Below are positions 41,107 through 53,459 of a stretch of 64,000 nt of DNA, one piece after another. The DNA is from Talinum fruticosum (lineage: Eukaryota > Streptophyta > Magnoliopsida > Caryophyllales > Talinaceae): assembly GCA_021018815.1 (NCBI GenBank), contig JAITYX010000076.1, forward strand, positions 1,302,001-1,366,000, written 5' to 3'. Position numbers and translations under genes: made by a program. Under the pieces are notes generated by a model. It worked only from the letters and a program-made list of their open reading frames with translations. It was not told the DNA's origin and made no database searches. Position 1 is the first letter of the stretch; each line of letters begins with the position of its first letter.

Positions 41107-41286
41107 CAATGGTGGAGCTAACAAATATATTTAAGGGTGTCCCTTTTTCAATATTTTTAAATTTTATAAATATTATTATTTATTATGGGTGTCCACTTTA
41201 AGAATTTTATGAATTTTAAAAAATTTTAAATATAAATATAATTTTTTTATGGGCACCCATAGTACGTGAATGTCTCCGCCCCTCCC
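41107..41286 (+). repeat. Dispersed repeat, copy 1 (inverted relative to copy at 61441)
   Basis: About 180 bp sharing ordered blocks with the reverse complement of 61441-61610: TTTAAGGGTGTC, AATATTTTTAAATTTTATAA, AATTTTATGAATTTT and TTTTAAATATAAATA. Ends TGGTGGAGC on the left and GGGGCGGAGA read inward from the right suggest short inverted termini, as in a MITE. No clear target duplication. Confidence 0.6.
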
Positions 41287-41352
41287 TTTGGGATTCAAAC
41301 TTATATTAACCTCCTTTTATGTGTAAAGTTGTTACTCGCTCAACCAACATCA
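41287..41352 (-). repeat. SINE-like box A/box B pair
   Basis: On the minus strand, TGTTGGTTGAGCGAGTAAC (box A-like, about 41330-41349) and GTTTGAATCCC (box B-like, about 41290-41300) are spaced as in a tRNA promoter. A complete tRNA does not fold out of it. Probably a SINE remnant next to the dispersed repeat. Confidence 0.35.
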
Positions 41353-42644
41353 ATGTTAAATTGATTAAATGTCACAACACGTATACTCAGAACAATTTTC
41401 CAACACTAAAGTTTAGAAAAGCAATCTATGTATTTGACACAAGTTGCATAATCTCTTTATTAATATTAATATGTAAATTCAAGCAGAACTTAAATATTTT
41501 ACTATCATACAACACTCTCTCTTTAAAAAAAAATTGGAGAGGAGAAAGATATGATGACTTCAATTGAAGCATGCATCGAGAAAGAAAGCAGGGCGTACGT
41601 GCTAGTTGTGCGTCGTAATGCTTGTCTCTCCCATACATTTTAGCATATGAAGCATGTCATATGCATCGTGGCTAAGAATTCATCAAAATTCAAGATCAAC
41701 GTTATCGAACAATTTCACTTGATTTGATTTGATTTGATTTCCAAGATCTTGACTAATTTGTAACTTTGTTTCTACATGAATAATATATATATATTAAATT
41801 AATATAATTATACGAATACTGTAGCTGAAAATATGTAGCATGTCTTTTTTACTTAATTTCTCTACTTTTTAATAATATATTTAGAATGATGTTAGTTAGA
41901 AAAAGTATACCAAATGTTTGAGAAGTTTTTTTTTATTTTTTTATTTATCGTTGACATATATTCATGCTAAGTTACAAATAAAATCCTAACAAAACCGTGA
42001 GGAAATGAAAAGCAACATAACCATGTCAATTTTACATATTAAATGTAATAATTAATAAATTAGGTACTTAAATTTAGTAGAAGTGTCATAGTCTTATAGA
42101 AGTTTGAGCACATAATTGATTGCAACTAGGACGAATTATTAATGCCAGTAAATTAAGTGTTATATCAAGTGAGTGTTATTTAGATGGTAGCATTTTCAAT
42201 TTCGCCTTCTCTCTCGGATTCGAATTTTGAGGAGACAATTCCTCGCCTTGTGCCAAGAGAAATTACGATGGGTTGTGGGGTTTGGTCTTGGTATCTCCTT
42301 TCTCCTTAGACCTCCAAACCCAACTGAGTTACCCTTAAGATAGGGGCTTAGTTGGGTAAGCTGCGTTTATTATTAAAACAAAATAGCAAATTAAGTGTTT
42401 TTTCTTTGCAATGAGGCATTTTTTCAACTTATGTATAATATAAGTGTTGACTGCGGATTAAATTAAATGAAATTAATTTGATCATACATGACAATAATAA
42501 GCGTGGATGGAGAATATATGAATATCTAAAGAACAACGGTACCCCAAACATAAAGTATTAATAAGCATTCATGAAATTCATAAAAAGGTCCAAATTTGTA
42601 AGGCCCCATCACTTGAAAAGTAATCCGAAAACAAAGAAAATGAG

Positions 42645-42692
<48 letters not shown>

Positions 42693-45600
42693 AAGAGGAA
42701 AACAACGATGTGTTAGGAAGACGAAGCTGCCTTAATTAACGCCCATTAGCGCTGCACAAAGTTGGGTTCCTGAGTTGCGTATCTCAGTCTCACTCTGGCT
42801 GGCTTCATGCTGGATTTAATCGTCCCATTTAAAATAAATTTATTCCAAATACGATACATGATTATACCATAATATTTAATATTTAAAGTACGATATATTT
42901 TTATTATATTTTTGTTAATAAGAATAATATATTTTTATTTTTTAGGGATTGAAGAATAATGTATTTATTAGTTTATACTACATAGAATACAAAAAATGAG
43001 TGGGTTTAGTTAGGGATCCTTACAACTATCCCCATTAAAATATGAAACAAATATTAGCCTACCCGTCCACTTTAAAATAATTAAAATCATGCAAATGAAG
43101 TGAAATAACGACGTACTAGTAGTATTTTTGGACCACCGACACAACTTAGCCCATAAATCAAGTCTCCTCTGTGTTTTTCTTCGTCCCCTCCCTCTGTTTC
43201 ATCGCACTCTGTTATGTTCCATCAATTATTATGCTAAAAGAAACCCTCTTTAAATGGTCTCTACTCCTATCCAATCAAAGTGTTGCGTAAAAATTTTAAA
43301 ACTTATTTTTTTCTTTTAAAATTAAAACTAGATTAAAGTTTAATCGAAATAATTTCAGGTTTAATTCCTACCTCCCTTGTCGTATAATATATCATGATAT
43401 TCTTTAGACTACTTTTATAAAACCAAAACCCAAAAAAAAAAAAAAAAATTGTTCTCAGTGTTTGGGACAAACTAGAAAAGAACATATACTCTTGCAAATC
43501 ACAGGGCAAACAGAACTAGAATAGTAGTGAGTGGAGTGTTGTTATTCTTGGTGATAACGAAGGGAAAAGACAATTCCACTTTTTTTTACACCCTTTTTAA
43601 ATTCATTTAACCCGAAAAAAAAATCATCCAAATCAAAAATCAAAAGAAAAGAAAAGAAAAGAAAAGTGAAGCATATGGTACATGAGTTGTTGGGCTTACT
43701 GTGAGATGTTATCAGCCCAATGTATCCTCTCCCTCTAACTGCTCCTAAAGGACTCTAGATTCTATTGGGCCATCTAACCCATTTGACCACATTAGATGTA
43801 GAATTTTTTATTTTTATTTTTTGGATGTAAACGGGTAATGACAGACGATATAATATAATAGGAGAGAATCTGGAATTAAATTTGGGATCTGATGTATCCA
43901 TGATCTCAGCATTGACCATTCGATTAATATCCCATTAATATGTTAGATGTAGAATGTGCCCAGTAGCTACCTTGTATTAGTCAATTTTTTGGGTTTTCCT
44001 TTCATAGTGTATCCCTATGATTAAGGTTGGTCTTGATCCAAGCTTTTCAACTTGCAGGCAGTCCTGAGTGCTTTTATGTTAAACACTCGCAATCTTGAGT
44101 TCATCGTAGGACAGAAGAAGTAGGGTACCATAAGAACGTATAATCAAGAAGAGGGTGCGAGGGGCAATGAAGAAGTGCAATTGTTCGTTTTGCTACGGTT
44201 TTGGTCATGACTAATGGTTAGTTAGCTCGTTTGTATTCAGGCTTACATGTATTCATGCATGTAATGTAAGGTTAATATATTTTTGATGAAAATGAATTAA
44301 TAAAAATAAACAAATGTAATGCCAACATATTTTGCGTAAAAATGATGAAATTACTAATAAAAACCATTGATTTTTGCTCGTATTGCTATACGAGGTTGTA
44401 TAGAGTATGAGTTGAGGCCTGTTAGGACAAATTCTTATAATTTTTTTTTATCGAATTCTTATAAAATTACTATGTGATAATCCCTTAAGAGACTATTTAT
44501 CCAATTTATATGAAATTCATTATCATACGGTCGCAAGGACACGTACGTAAATTGCACTAATCAACATAGTATATCATATTGGTGGGCCTATTGTGTGTGT
44601 ATTGTGGTTAGCCGGTTTACTTGGGCCTTTGTTCCTCGAACAATTTCTTTGGGCCATCTAATAATAATCATATTGGTGGGCTGTAGATGAGACATTTTCT
44701 TGTGTGGGTATGTCATCGTTGCACACCCATGGGAGAGAGAACCGTTCAAAAAATAAAACCATCAAGGTTTCTGCCTTACATTAATTTTGTGTAGGGTTGG
44801 CATTGAGCCAAGTTTATATTCCTTTTGAGGGTACAAAATGAACAAGAGCTTTGGTTGTGTTATGGAAAACCGAAAGGGTCAATTTTGTGTGCTTTAATAT
44901 TGTGACATTCCACACACAAAAATACACAAATAATGGATCAATTAGTAATCCCAAAAATTTATTTGCTGTGTATTATAATTTGTTTGGATGGAATAGAATC
45001 ACAAAGTTGAAATATATGTACGACAAAAATGGTTAACAACTATTTATAGTTAAAAGGAGGGTTGGTAGACAACATTACATGTACCATGTGCTCGGGACTA
45101 TGGGTATGTTGACATGATTTATTTTAGGGGAAAGAATTTAGGGTTTTATAATGGGAGATCGTGGAAATAGGGATGGTTGGATTTAGTTTATTAGAACAAA
45201 CAACCATATAGGTAATCCTAATCTATTAACCCAAGACTATGATATAATTTGTAGTTAAGAGAAAAGGCAAGAACAGAGAAAATGTGATTTAGATATGATT
45301 AATTGAACTAAGATATTATATCCATATTCTAATTTTAAAAAAAAGATATTATGTGAATATGACTATGAAAAACACCAAAATCTGTTAACTGAAAATTCAT
45401 TGTACTCTTATGTTAATGTTATTCTATCATTTATTATACTTTGTAGATAAGTCATAAACATGATATTTAGCTTCAACACCACACTAAACTCTTGTACATA
45501 AATAATTAAAGTGAAAATATGTGATTTAGCCTTCAGTGAAAATCGTTGAAGTGTTTTCAAAATGGTAACACATGTAAATAAAACTAGAGTGAGTCCGAGG

Positions 45601-45910
45601 GGTTCCTACATCTATTTTTTGAGTATGTATTTCCACAAGTCAAATTCTTTAAAATAAATATATATAAGTGAAAATATTCTTATAAGCATAAATATTGCGT
45701 TATAAATTAATAATCTAGGGACTGTCGTATCACTGTGTACACAATTGGAAGTTATTATATGGCAAATTATCCTCCATAAAATTCACTACAACCAAAGCAA
45801 AATATCCGAGAATCGAAACCCACCACAACCGCCAAAGGCTTCATAAGCCCCAAAAGCACTACAAACAAGAACACACAGAGAGGAGCCAGAAACCCAACTA
45901 AAATTCAAAG
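41353..45910. other. Intergenic DNA upstream of the EF-hand gene
   Basis: No gene seen in about 4.5 kb. It contains a GATTT pentamer run (about 41716-41738), a (GA)n tract of about 40 bp (42650-42690), an AAAAG pentamer run (about 43642-43666) and another loose box A/box B-like stretch at about 42177-42236. Short frames here have no recognisable product. Confidence 0.55.
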
Positions 45911-46348
45911 ATGGGAGTGGTGATAATCGACGGATCCACGGTGAGATCCTTCGTAGAAGACGATGCCCACTTCAACAAAAGCATCGACGAGCGGTTCGCC
46001 GTCCTCGACCTCAACCACGACGGGACCCTTTCTCGCTCGGAGCTCCGGAAGGCCTTCGAATCCATGCGCCTCATCGAGACCCACTTCGGCGTCGACGTCG
46101 CCGGTCCCACCCCGGTCCAGCTCTCCGCCCTTTACGACTCCATCTTCGACCGGTTCGACCTCGACCGGAGCGGCACCGTGGACCTTGAGGAGTTCCGCTC
46201 CGAGATGAAGAAGATCATGCTCGCCATCGCCGATGGGCTCGGTGAAGCGCCGATTCAGATGGTGCTTGAGGATGATACTGACAATTTACTCCAACAAGCC
46301 GCCGATCTTGAAGCTTCTAAGCTCCGGGAAGCGAGTAAGTCGAGCTAG
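45911..46348 (+). CDS. Two-EF-hand calcium-binding protein, intronless
   Basis: A 145-residue protein with two canonical 12-residue EF-hand loops: DLNHDGTLSRSE at 33-44 and DLDRSGTVDLEE at 83-94. Both keep Asp at position 1, Gly at position 6 and Glu at position 12, so both should bind calcium. The N-terminus MGVVIIDGSTVR and the conserved FRSEMKKIMLAIADGLG followed by PIQMVLEDD are features I recall from a small plant EF-hand family (Arabidopsis At1g64850-like) of unknown specific role. No signal peptide or membrane segment; Gly-2 is present but the context is not an obvious myristoylation site. The gene is a single exon and visibly GC-rich at third codon positions compared with its AT-rich surroundings. 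The only long competing frame inside it (45963-46208) is a shadow. The start is the first ATG after a purine-rich leader. Confidence 0.93.
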   Translation: MGVVIIDGSTVRSFVEDDAHFNKSIDERFAVLDLNHDGTLSRSELRKAFESMRLIETHFGVDVAGPTPVQLSALYDSIFDRFDLDRSGTVDLEEFRSEMKKIMLAIADGLGEAPIQMVLEDDTDNLLQQAADLEASKLREASKSS

Positions 46349-46489
46349 TTAGAGTGTCTGCTTTTGCACACCAGGTGTTTGTGAAAATGCCTCAATGGGT
46401 GTTGTTTGTGTTTATTTGGTTTAAGTTGAGGAGGGGTCCCTTTTTTTTTTAATGACATGAAGAAAAGCTAGACCTCTTGTGATTGTATG

Positions 46490-46495
46490 AATAAA
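46490..46495 (+). terminator. Candidate poly(A) signal of the EF-hand gene
   Basis: AATAAA about 142 bases past the stop codon, in an AT-rich 3' region. A reasonable plant polyadenylation signal; the cleavage site is not visible. Confidence 0.4.
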
Positions 46496-46499
46496 TAAT

Positions 46500-47265
46500 C
46501 CAATGGGCATGAGTATATGTACCTAAGATGTTTATGTTTGTTTCAAAATCAATATTTAGTGTATTTGTGTATGAATTGAATAAGTATACTAAGCAACTTG
46601 TGTGGAGCTCCTTGGCATCCGCACATTGTTAGTTAGTTGATCATCGATTGTTTTTTTGAAGAGAAGTACAATACAACCTAAAGGTGGGTGGGAAAAAATT
46701 AAGTGTAGGATCTAATGTTCCTCATTTGTTAGTTGATGATTGATTGTAGCAAATGAGAAAAGTGTTAGGTTTATGATTGGTTATATCGAACAAGTGTCTT
46801 GAAAAATAAAACCAATTTGCTCAAGCAAATTTTGTATCAATTCCGTTTCAATTGGATCAATCTTAATACGGTTTAAAATCATGTTTTATTTTAAATAATT
46901 AGATACGAAATAGTGTTTTTTTTTTTTTTTTGATCAGACAAAATAGTTTATTTTAGTAGGCACATTTTGAACTTAACAATTTACCACGAGCAGTGGTGCT
47001 ATAAATAACCTGCAGGCACATAAGTTACTCATATTTAAGTAGAGCTTTCTTTAACTTAAGTAGAGCTTTCTTTTATCGAAATATTTAAGAGGATTTATTT
47101 TCTAACCAAAAAATTAAAATTTATATATATATATATATATATAAATTAAGACTTAAATTGTTGTACATAAGTTGTAATGAATAAAATGCTATGTAAAAAC
47201 TGACCTCATTATGAGATAATAACTTCTAGACTAAGCCCATGCTAGTATAAGTACATCCCTCTTTA
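46500..47265. other. Intergenic DNA
   Basis: No gene seen. It contains a T run at about 46918-46931, a short tandem duplication of AAGTAGAGCTTTCTTT-type sequence near 47036-47073, and (TA)n at 47124-47143. Confidence 0.5.
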
Positions 47266-47712
47266 ATGTCCTCAAATCTTCATTCCAACACAAACCCAAA
47301 TCAAACCAATGTAATCAACAAACTGATCTCAAAGGCAATAAATTTAATCTGCTTAACTCTTATCATACTCTCGCTCTTTCTTCCACCTTGCCATGGCCAC
47401 CCGATTCGGACCCTCCATGACGAGGGAGACGATGAACTACTCGTCTCACAGCTTGACATGTTCAAATAAGGACTAAACACAGACGAAAAACCGGCAATCA
47501 AATGCCTATCAAGATTAACAACAGCTTGTGCTGAAGAGATGTTTGGGACGGTATTTTACAAAGTGCACATCACAACGGGTTGTTGTGGTCAAGTGATTGA
47601 ACGTGGATTAAGTTATTATAAGATCCTAAAAGGCATGTTCTTAAGAACCCAAAGGTTAGGTCTAAGCCACTCTTGGTTCTTTTCTTCTCAAAGCAAGGCC
47701 GATCAAAGATAG
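47266..47712 (+). pseudogene. Probable pseudogene of a small secreted prolamin-like (ECA1/DD11-type) protein
   Basis: The first 67 codons give a hydrophobic signal-peptide-like stretch (ICLTLIILSLFLPPCHG), then stop at TAA 47467-47469. The same frame stays open for 80 more codons to TAG at 47710-47712. That part contains IKCLSRLTTACAEEM and TTGCCGQVIERG, which resemble the C-x7-C ... CC core of plant prolamin-like secreted proteins (egg-cell/gametophyte ECA1 and DD11 relatives). The family usually has a later Cys in a GxxCH-like position; here the corresponding stretch reads GLSYYKIL, so later cysteines are missing. One in-frame nonsense codon plus lost cysteines argue for a dead copy. Alternatively the TAA is a base error and this is a diverged member. 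Confidence 0.5.
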
Positions 47713-48448
47713 TTGTCATTTTCGACATTTGGTGTGTGTGTATATATATATATATATATAGTCATGACTATCGGTTATTAATGAACTCGTATGATATAAT
47801 TTTATAAGTTTTGAATTTTGTTCAGGATATTTTAGATATGAACTTGCTTAATTATTTTCGCTCGCTTGTTTCTTAGTGCGTCCTTTGTTAAGATAATTTT
47901 GATTCTTAAAATGTTTGTTATTTTATAAGAGAATATTGAGGAATGTTAAATTTGATAACATGGTGTTTAATTTAGGCTTAGGGAATGAACAAGGGGCATA
48001 AGCTACTCTTTGTAAAACAGATATTGTATTTTGGCTTGAACAATTGTGTTTATTTTTGTCAAAATGAATAACAAATATATTAATGGATGTGGTTGATTAG
48101 AGACCAATTTGTGTGTACCTCTTTTGGAACTCTTTATTATATGTTAATTGATAACGGTAGAAAATGCAGTAGCATGTACATGCATAACAAATGAACTTAA
48201 TTACGAAAAAATCGATAAAACCATAGTTGAAATTAATCTTAGAAACAGATAACTTTACAGGATCAAGATATAATAAGATTATGACAATAGTGTCAAAACA
48301 CAAAAAAAGTGTTCCTATTATGATGTTACATAACAGCATTATGACGCTAGTGTTATGGAAGACATAAGTTAACTTTGAAATATACATCCTTGTGAATTTC
48401 GATCCAATAAACAATAGTTAATTTTTAGATCGAGATTAAGTAATTTAA
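47713..48448. other. Intergenic DNA between the pseudogene and GDSL-2
   Basis: No gene seen. (TA)n at about 47740-47760. The end nearest 48448 should include the GDSL-2 3' UTR. Confidence 0.5.
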
Positions 48449-51400
48449 TTATGGAGATGAGAAAAGGTCCTTGATGGTGTGTGACCCATAAAAATAAAGA
48501 GTATTGTTGGTGTTGGCCCACATCTCATCCGCAATTTGCTTGTAAACCTTCTCCGTGAAGTGGAAAGAATCCCAAAACACATGCTCGTCCACATTATTGC
48601 ACAAGTCATATTGTTTTACTGGTCTTTTCCCTCCACAACTGAACACCCCTCTAAACTTGCCTGTCCCACAACATGCCGTCTTTGCCTCCTTGTACCCTAT
48701 TCATCAATCCAATAATAACATCGATCTTTAGTATGTTTCTAGCCAAAATGATGTTTATATCGAACTCCCACAAATCTTTAAGACTATTGGGGTTTAATGA
48801 TATTCTAGAACTATGTTATGCAATACCCGTGGAAATGAAATTCGAATGGAAAAATCAATACTTATTGAATTACGTACCGTATTGTAAGGGTTGTTTGATC
48901 CTTTGAAGAGTACTAGAATAAAAGTCGTGAAGTAAATATTTGAAACCGGTATGTTGCTTGGCTAGTTGGCTTACTGCTAGGAAGAGAGCTTTATTATGTA
49001 GGTTAACGTAAGTTGAAGCTTCATTGAGACATTCACCCGCTTCGTTGCGCATTCTAAGGGTAGGAAAACAACCAATTGGTGGCAAATTGAGGAACACCAT
49101 CTTTCTTCCTCCGATCTTGTAAATTTCCTGGCAAAATCATCCATATTGATGTTAAATCGTCGATAGCCAAACGAGAAAACCAACTAAGCCCATTGATCGA
49201 GACCGCTCTAAGTTTAAATGGGTATAGGAGCTCATGAATTAAAATACAAATTTTATAGTTTAAAATGAAACCTAAATTAACATTTTTTCCCGATAAATAG
49301 ATGGAAAATAAGCTGACAAAGTAAACATACAACTAAAATGGTAGTTGTAACTACTTAGAAAAATAAACCTAACACCTGATAAAATGAAACAAATTTCAGA
49401 GAATAATTCTAAACTCTGTGTAATAGGTATCTGAATTCACTTTCGATTGGGGTATCTATGACACAACACAACTAATGAGGTGTAGTTTGTGATGGATAAG
49501 TTTGGAAAAATAAAGTAGGCATGGACCTACCCGCAATAATGTGAACAGGGAGCCAATGATTAAGGCCTTTGTAGGCTTCAATCATGTATGATTTTCAAAT
49601 GATCCATTTGAGCAAATTAGTGCTTATTCTTCTTCAAATTAGTGGGTCAACATAACAATATGCCCATTTGTCCATTCTCCAAAAGGAAAAGCCTACACAA
49701 CTAACTATATCGTTAGGTGGTTCATCCATGTTACAATATATGGATATGGAGTATCAATATATATTATTTATTAAAAGAAAAGGTTGATCAAATATATTTT
49801 AATTACTGACCTACTTACATCTATATTTTTTAAAAAATATTTTAAACTTAGCTTCAATTTCATATATTTTTTTATCTCTAATAATTAATCTTTTAGATTT
49901 TACGAGTATATAGTATACATTAGTTATGATACAAATTTCAGACACGTTGAATATAATCAATTATGTATATATTCCCGTTCTACTACAGATATGTTGTATG
50001 TGATTACAACAACTACTCTCGTTTAAGTGTTGAGTATATAAATAACCAATAACGTCAAAAGTTTCATATAGGAGGGAGTGAGAGAGAGAGAGAGAGAGAG
50101 AGCTTACATGGACAACAGAGGTGATGTTAGCAATGACCATATCAACATATTGAGATTTGGTGTAGTTATTTAAAAGAGTTGAATTGGTCAAGAAAAGGCT
50201 TATATAATCATTGGTGCCAATGCTAAACAAGTAGACAGCCTTTGCTAACTTCCTGCTTGCCTTCACGTCCCCTAACTTGTGTTTCAGCCATTCCTCCACC
50301 TTCTTGTAATTCCTCAATTGCTCATGCAAGTTAATAACCTACGTACAAGCAAATTATCACATTAATGGCTTAATATTTAATCCAATCAAGTAATTAATAA
50401 TTATCTCATAATATTACAGATTATACCTCCGAAGAATAAGTTTCAGATGTGCTCTATCATGTGGTTTAGCTTAAACCCTAGCTTGTTCAATAAAAACATT
50501 CATAATTAATGGGTTCCCAATTCGTTTTAATTAATCAAGTGTCGTATTTTCAACTTTATAATAAGTTATCTATCTATTGAACCATCTAGACAATGTAAGA
50601 TTAATTTTTAGTAAGTTATCTAGGTTGATTGAAGAGATAAGCAACCCCCAAACATTTCCATTCATTTTTTTCCGTTATATATAAAAAGAGTAGTAAACTT
50701 CAAAACAATATACAAAATATCGCCACCTAGTAATAACCCATATGCTCCTTCCATGCATAATTTATGCACAAGACGATACGTACCGAGCCTCGAAAGGTTT
50801 GAACGAGGGCACCGGCTCCGCTAGACGCGAAGTTGACACCATGAGGAACTTGAGATAGTTTGCTCGCTGGTTGGAGGTATGGAGGAATCAATGGTAGATT
50901 TGCTTCCTCCGCTGACGAAATCAAAGCAGATTTGCCCCCAGAAAAATCTTTAGTTGCCACTTTATCAAACATAATTAATTGGATTTTTTATGAAAAAGAA
51001 GATTGCATTGTGTGCATTATAGATATGTATTACACCATTACGTATAAAGGCATATCATTTGATAAAGCAACAAAATCTTATAAATAAGTTCAAATAGATT
51101 AATTAATGTGAACCAAACCTTCTTTTTGTCGTATGGAAAACAAAGTCTTTTCTAGTTAATTCATACATACCCAGAAAGTCGGAGACGAGACGACCATTGG
51201 AGAAGCGGCCGGTGGGGAAGTGGAAGAAGGAGATGCCGTAAGGCCAAAAGTTGGCCTTGTCAAGAGCGGTAGTGTTGATGTAGTTGTTGTTTCCAGCGTC
51301 CAAAAATGAGTCCCCGAATATGAAGAATGGGGTTTTCTCATCCTCATGCTGATGGCCTAAGCCTGAACAAATCTTCCAGGATCGAGAAAATGTCGATGCT

Positions 51401-51457
51401 GACAGGACATAAACGAGTAAGGGCTGAGATGAGGCTCCTGCTACGAGATGATGCCAT
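48449..51457 (-). CDS. GDSL-motif esterase/lipase, GLIP type (GDSL-2)
   Basis: Secreted SGNH hydrolase and paralogue of GDSL-1. Exons: 51457-51171, 50911-50784, 50338-50108, 49127-48878, 48696-48449 (TAA). All have GT/AG borders with phases 1-0-0-1, identical to GDSL-1, giving about 380 residues. Block I is [18 protein letters not shown] (Ser about 50), followed by [43 protein letters not shown] and the Asp-His pair in [10 protein letters not shown]. The N-terminal frame is broken. ATG at 51457 opens [13 protein letters not shown], while the signal-peptide core [11 protein letters not shown] and everything after lie in the next frame. Dropping one base of the CCC at 51421-51423 joins them and yields a normal signal peptide. 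This may be a base-calling insertion; if real, secretion would be lost or a different start used. A CT repeat (about 50083-50102) begins just inside the intron after the exon 3 donor. Confidence 0.9.
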
Positions 51458-51496
51458 GGCTCTTCTCTCTCTCTCTCTCGGGCTTGTCTATGTGCA

Positions 51497-51504
51497 AATA
51501 TATA
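51497..51504 (-). promoter_or_regulatory. Candidate TATA box of GDSL-2
   Basis: TATATATT on the minus strand about 40 bases before the GDSL-2 ATG, followed by a CT/GA-rich leader (about 51464-51480). The spacing would give a very short 5' UTR, so an upstream start cannot be excluded. Confidence 0.35.
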
Positions 51505-53459
51505 GTTGATATCCCGCGTAAGAAAGTAATTTGGTCTTAATGATTCTAACTAACTCTCGTGACTTATAATTATAATCAATGTCTAAGGCATGTGACATAC
51601 ATGCCATTATAAAAGGGCACTAATTTCATGTATAGTCAAAAAGAGCCAAAACTTAAACAATTTTTTTGTGGAGTTGATTTCAAAAGGATGGAAAATAATG
51701 TGAAAGCAAATTGTAGACTTCTACCACTCTCCTCCTACCTAGCTATAGTACAATAATTATTAGTACATTGCAATCAACTTTAAGATGTTCATCCATCTAG
51801 TGCAAAATCTAGCTAAACTTGGACTGAAATATAGGTGTTATCACATCTGCATTTAAAAAGTATCTGATTACATAATTTATTAACGTCATATCTATGTAGG
51901 ATTTTATAGTAGGGATTTTTAGGATGCACTTATATTCTCGAAAGCGACAATATTATAGGCCAACTTTAAAATATCGGTGGTTTTTCAATCTCTACTCACT
52001 TATTATAACTTTTTTTTTTTCATATGGGCTTATATATCTTTTTCATTCGTATATCAAAGTTTTGTAAGACCAGATCTTAATTCTCATTAAATTAATCAAA
52101 ATCTTCATGTAAGCATGGATATATGTTTTTCAAGATGCAAGGTGGCCGGAGGTTGATTTTCCCTAGTCAAAAGGGCTGGGGTAGAAGGTGGAAAAAGAAG
52201 GTAGAAAGGAGAGGACAAATTAAAGATTCGGATTGATCTTTGACTTGCTATGCTTGGCCACTCGTAATGTAGGACGTTTTTATTTTTGGGGTGTTTGGTT
52301 GGGGGGGAATTAGGGTTTGTGGGATAAGTCGAAGTTAAAGTAATTTTATTCTACGGGAGTAAGTCTAAAATTTATTTTAGGAAAGACTTTCTGGTCAATA
52401 ATGCGACGTGTTTATTACTCTATGAGAAACTACAAGCTTAATAATGACAAAGTAAATAAATGCAATCGGAAGTTATTTACCTTTTATAGGAATTACATTA
52501 GCTTGAGACGAGCTCGTTCAATCGGACTATCAATACGTAAGTTAATAGTATAATTTGCAACTTGAAAATTGATAATCAATTATATCTAATTCGAACCAAC
52601 TACATATATTCATTTACATTCGATCACGAAAACTCTTATCTACTTATGCATCTTTAAGTAACTTTCACTCAATTTTTTATCCCCACGCCCCTCTTTCCCC
52701 TTTTGTTAGAAAAACTCCAGTCTTTTTGGAGTAGTATCTCGAAAGGAGGGGAAAAGGGACATATTGATAACAGAAAATGGAAATATGACTCAACTTGTAT
52801 GAAGTATGAGACAGAAGATGGGGCCTAATATCAATGGGTGTATGAGATGAAATGACAAGAATGGAAAAAGTAAAGCATGGGTGCTACCCACAAACATAAA
52901 CGTCAAAGAAATCAAGGGCAAAAATGAATTATTTGTGTTGTCTAAAAAGCCACTTTATGGGCATGCTAATGCTAATGTATGCTCAATTCGCCCACAAAAA
53001 ATCATGTCAAGTTATTGCTTCATCATATCAATGTAATTGCGCCGGGGCCTGGGGAAGAAGTGACGCCTTTTGAAGCATCACTTCAATTCCCATTATTTTT
53101 AGGGACCCGACAAACTGGTTGTCTCGTTTTGAATTTGAGTTATATAAATTTTAATTCGCGTCGTATTTAAATTGATGAGATTTTTGTTCGAGATATCTAA
53201 GTAGGTAATTTTTTTTATTTATGATGATTTTGAATTTATTTGAATATAGGCCAATTATTTGAATTCTTCCTCTCATACATTGTTAGGTCTACTTTCCGTC
53301 TATCAACTATCCCAAGATTGACAAGCTCTTTAAAGTCACTACTAGGTTTTCAAAGTACATTTCTCAGCCAAAAAGTGGGAACCTAAGCTGCCTGTCAATC
53401 GTTGCATTTATTTTGATATGGTGTGCAAGTGGTTGTAGTAGTTGGTCCATCACTAGCAA
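51505..53459. other. Intergenic DNA upstream of GDSL-2
   Basis: AT-rich; no gene, RNA or element recognised. The short frame at 52979-53170 has no recognisable product. Confidence 0.5.

Noticed and set aside
45963..46208. Ser/Thr/Pro-rich frame inside the EF-hand gene
   Set aside because: Out-of-frame shadow of a GC-rich coding sequence with two clear EF-hand loops.
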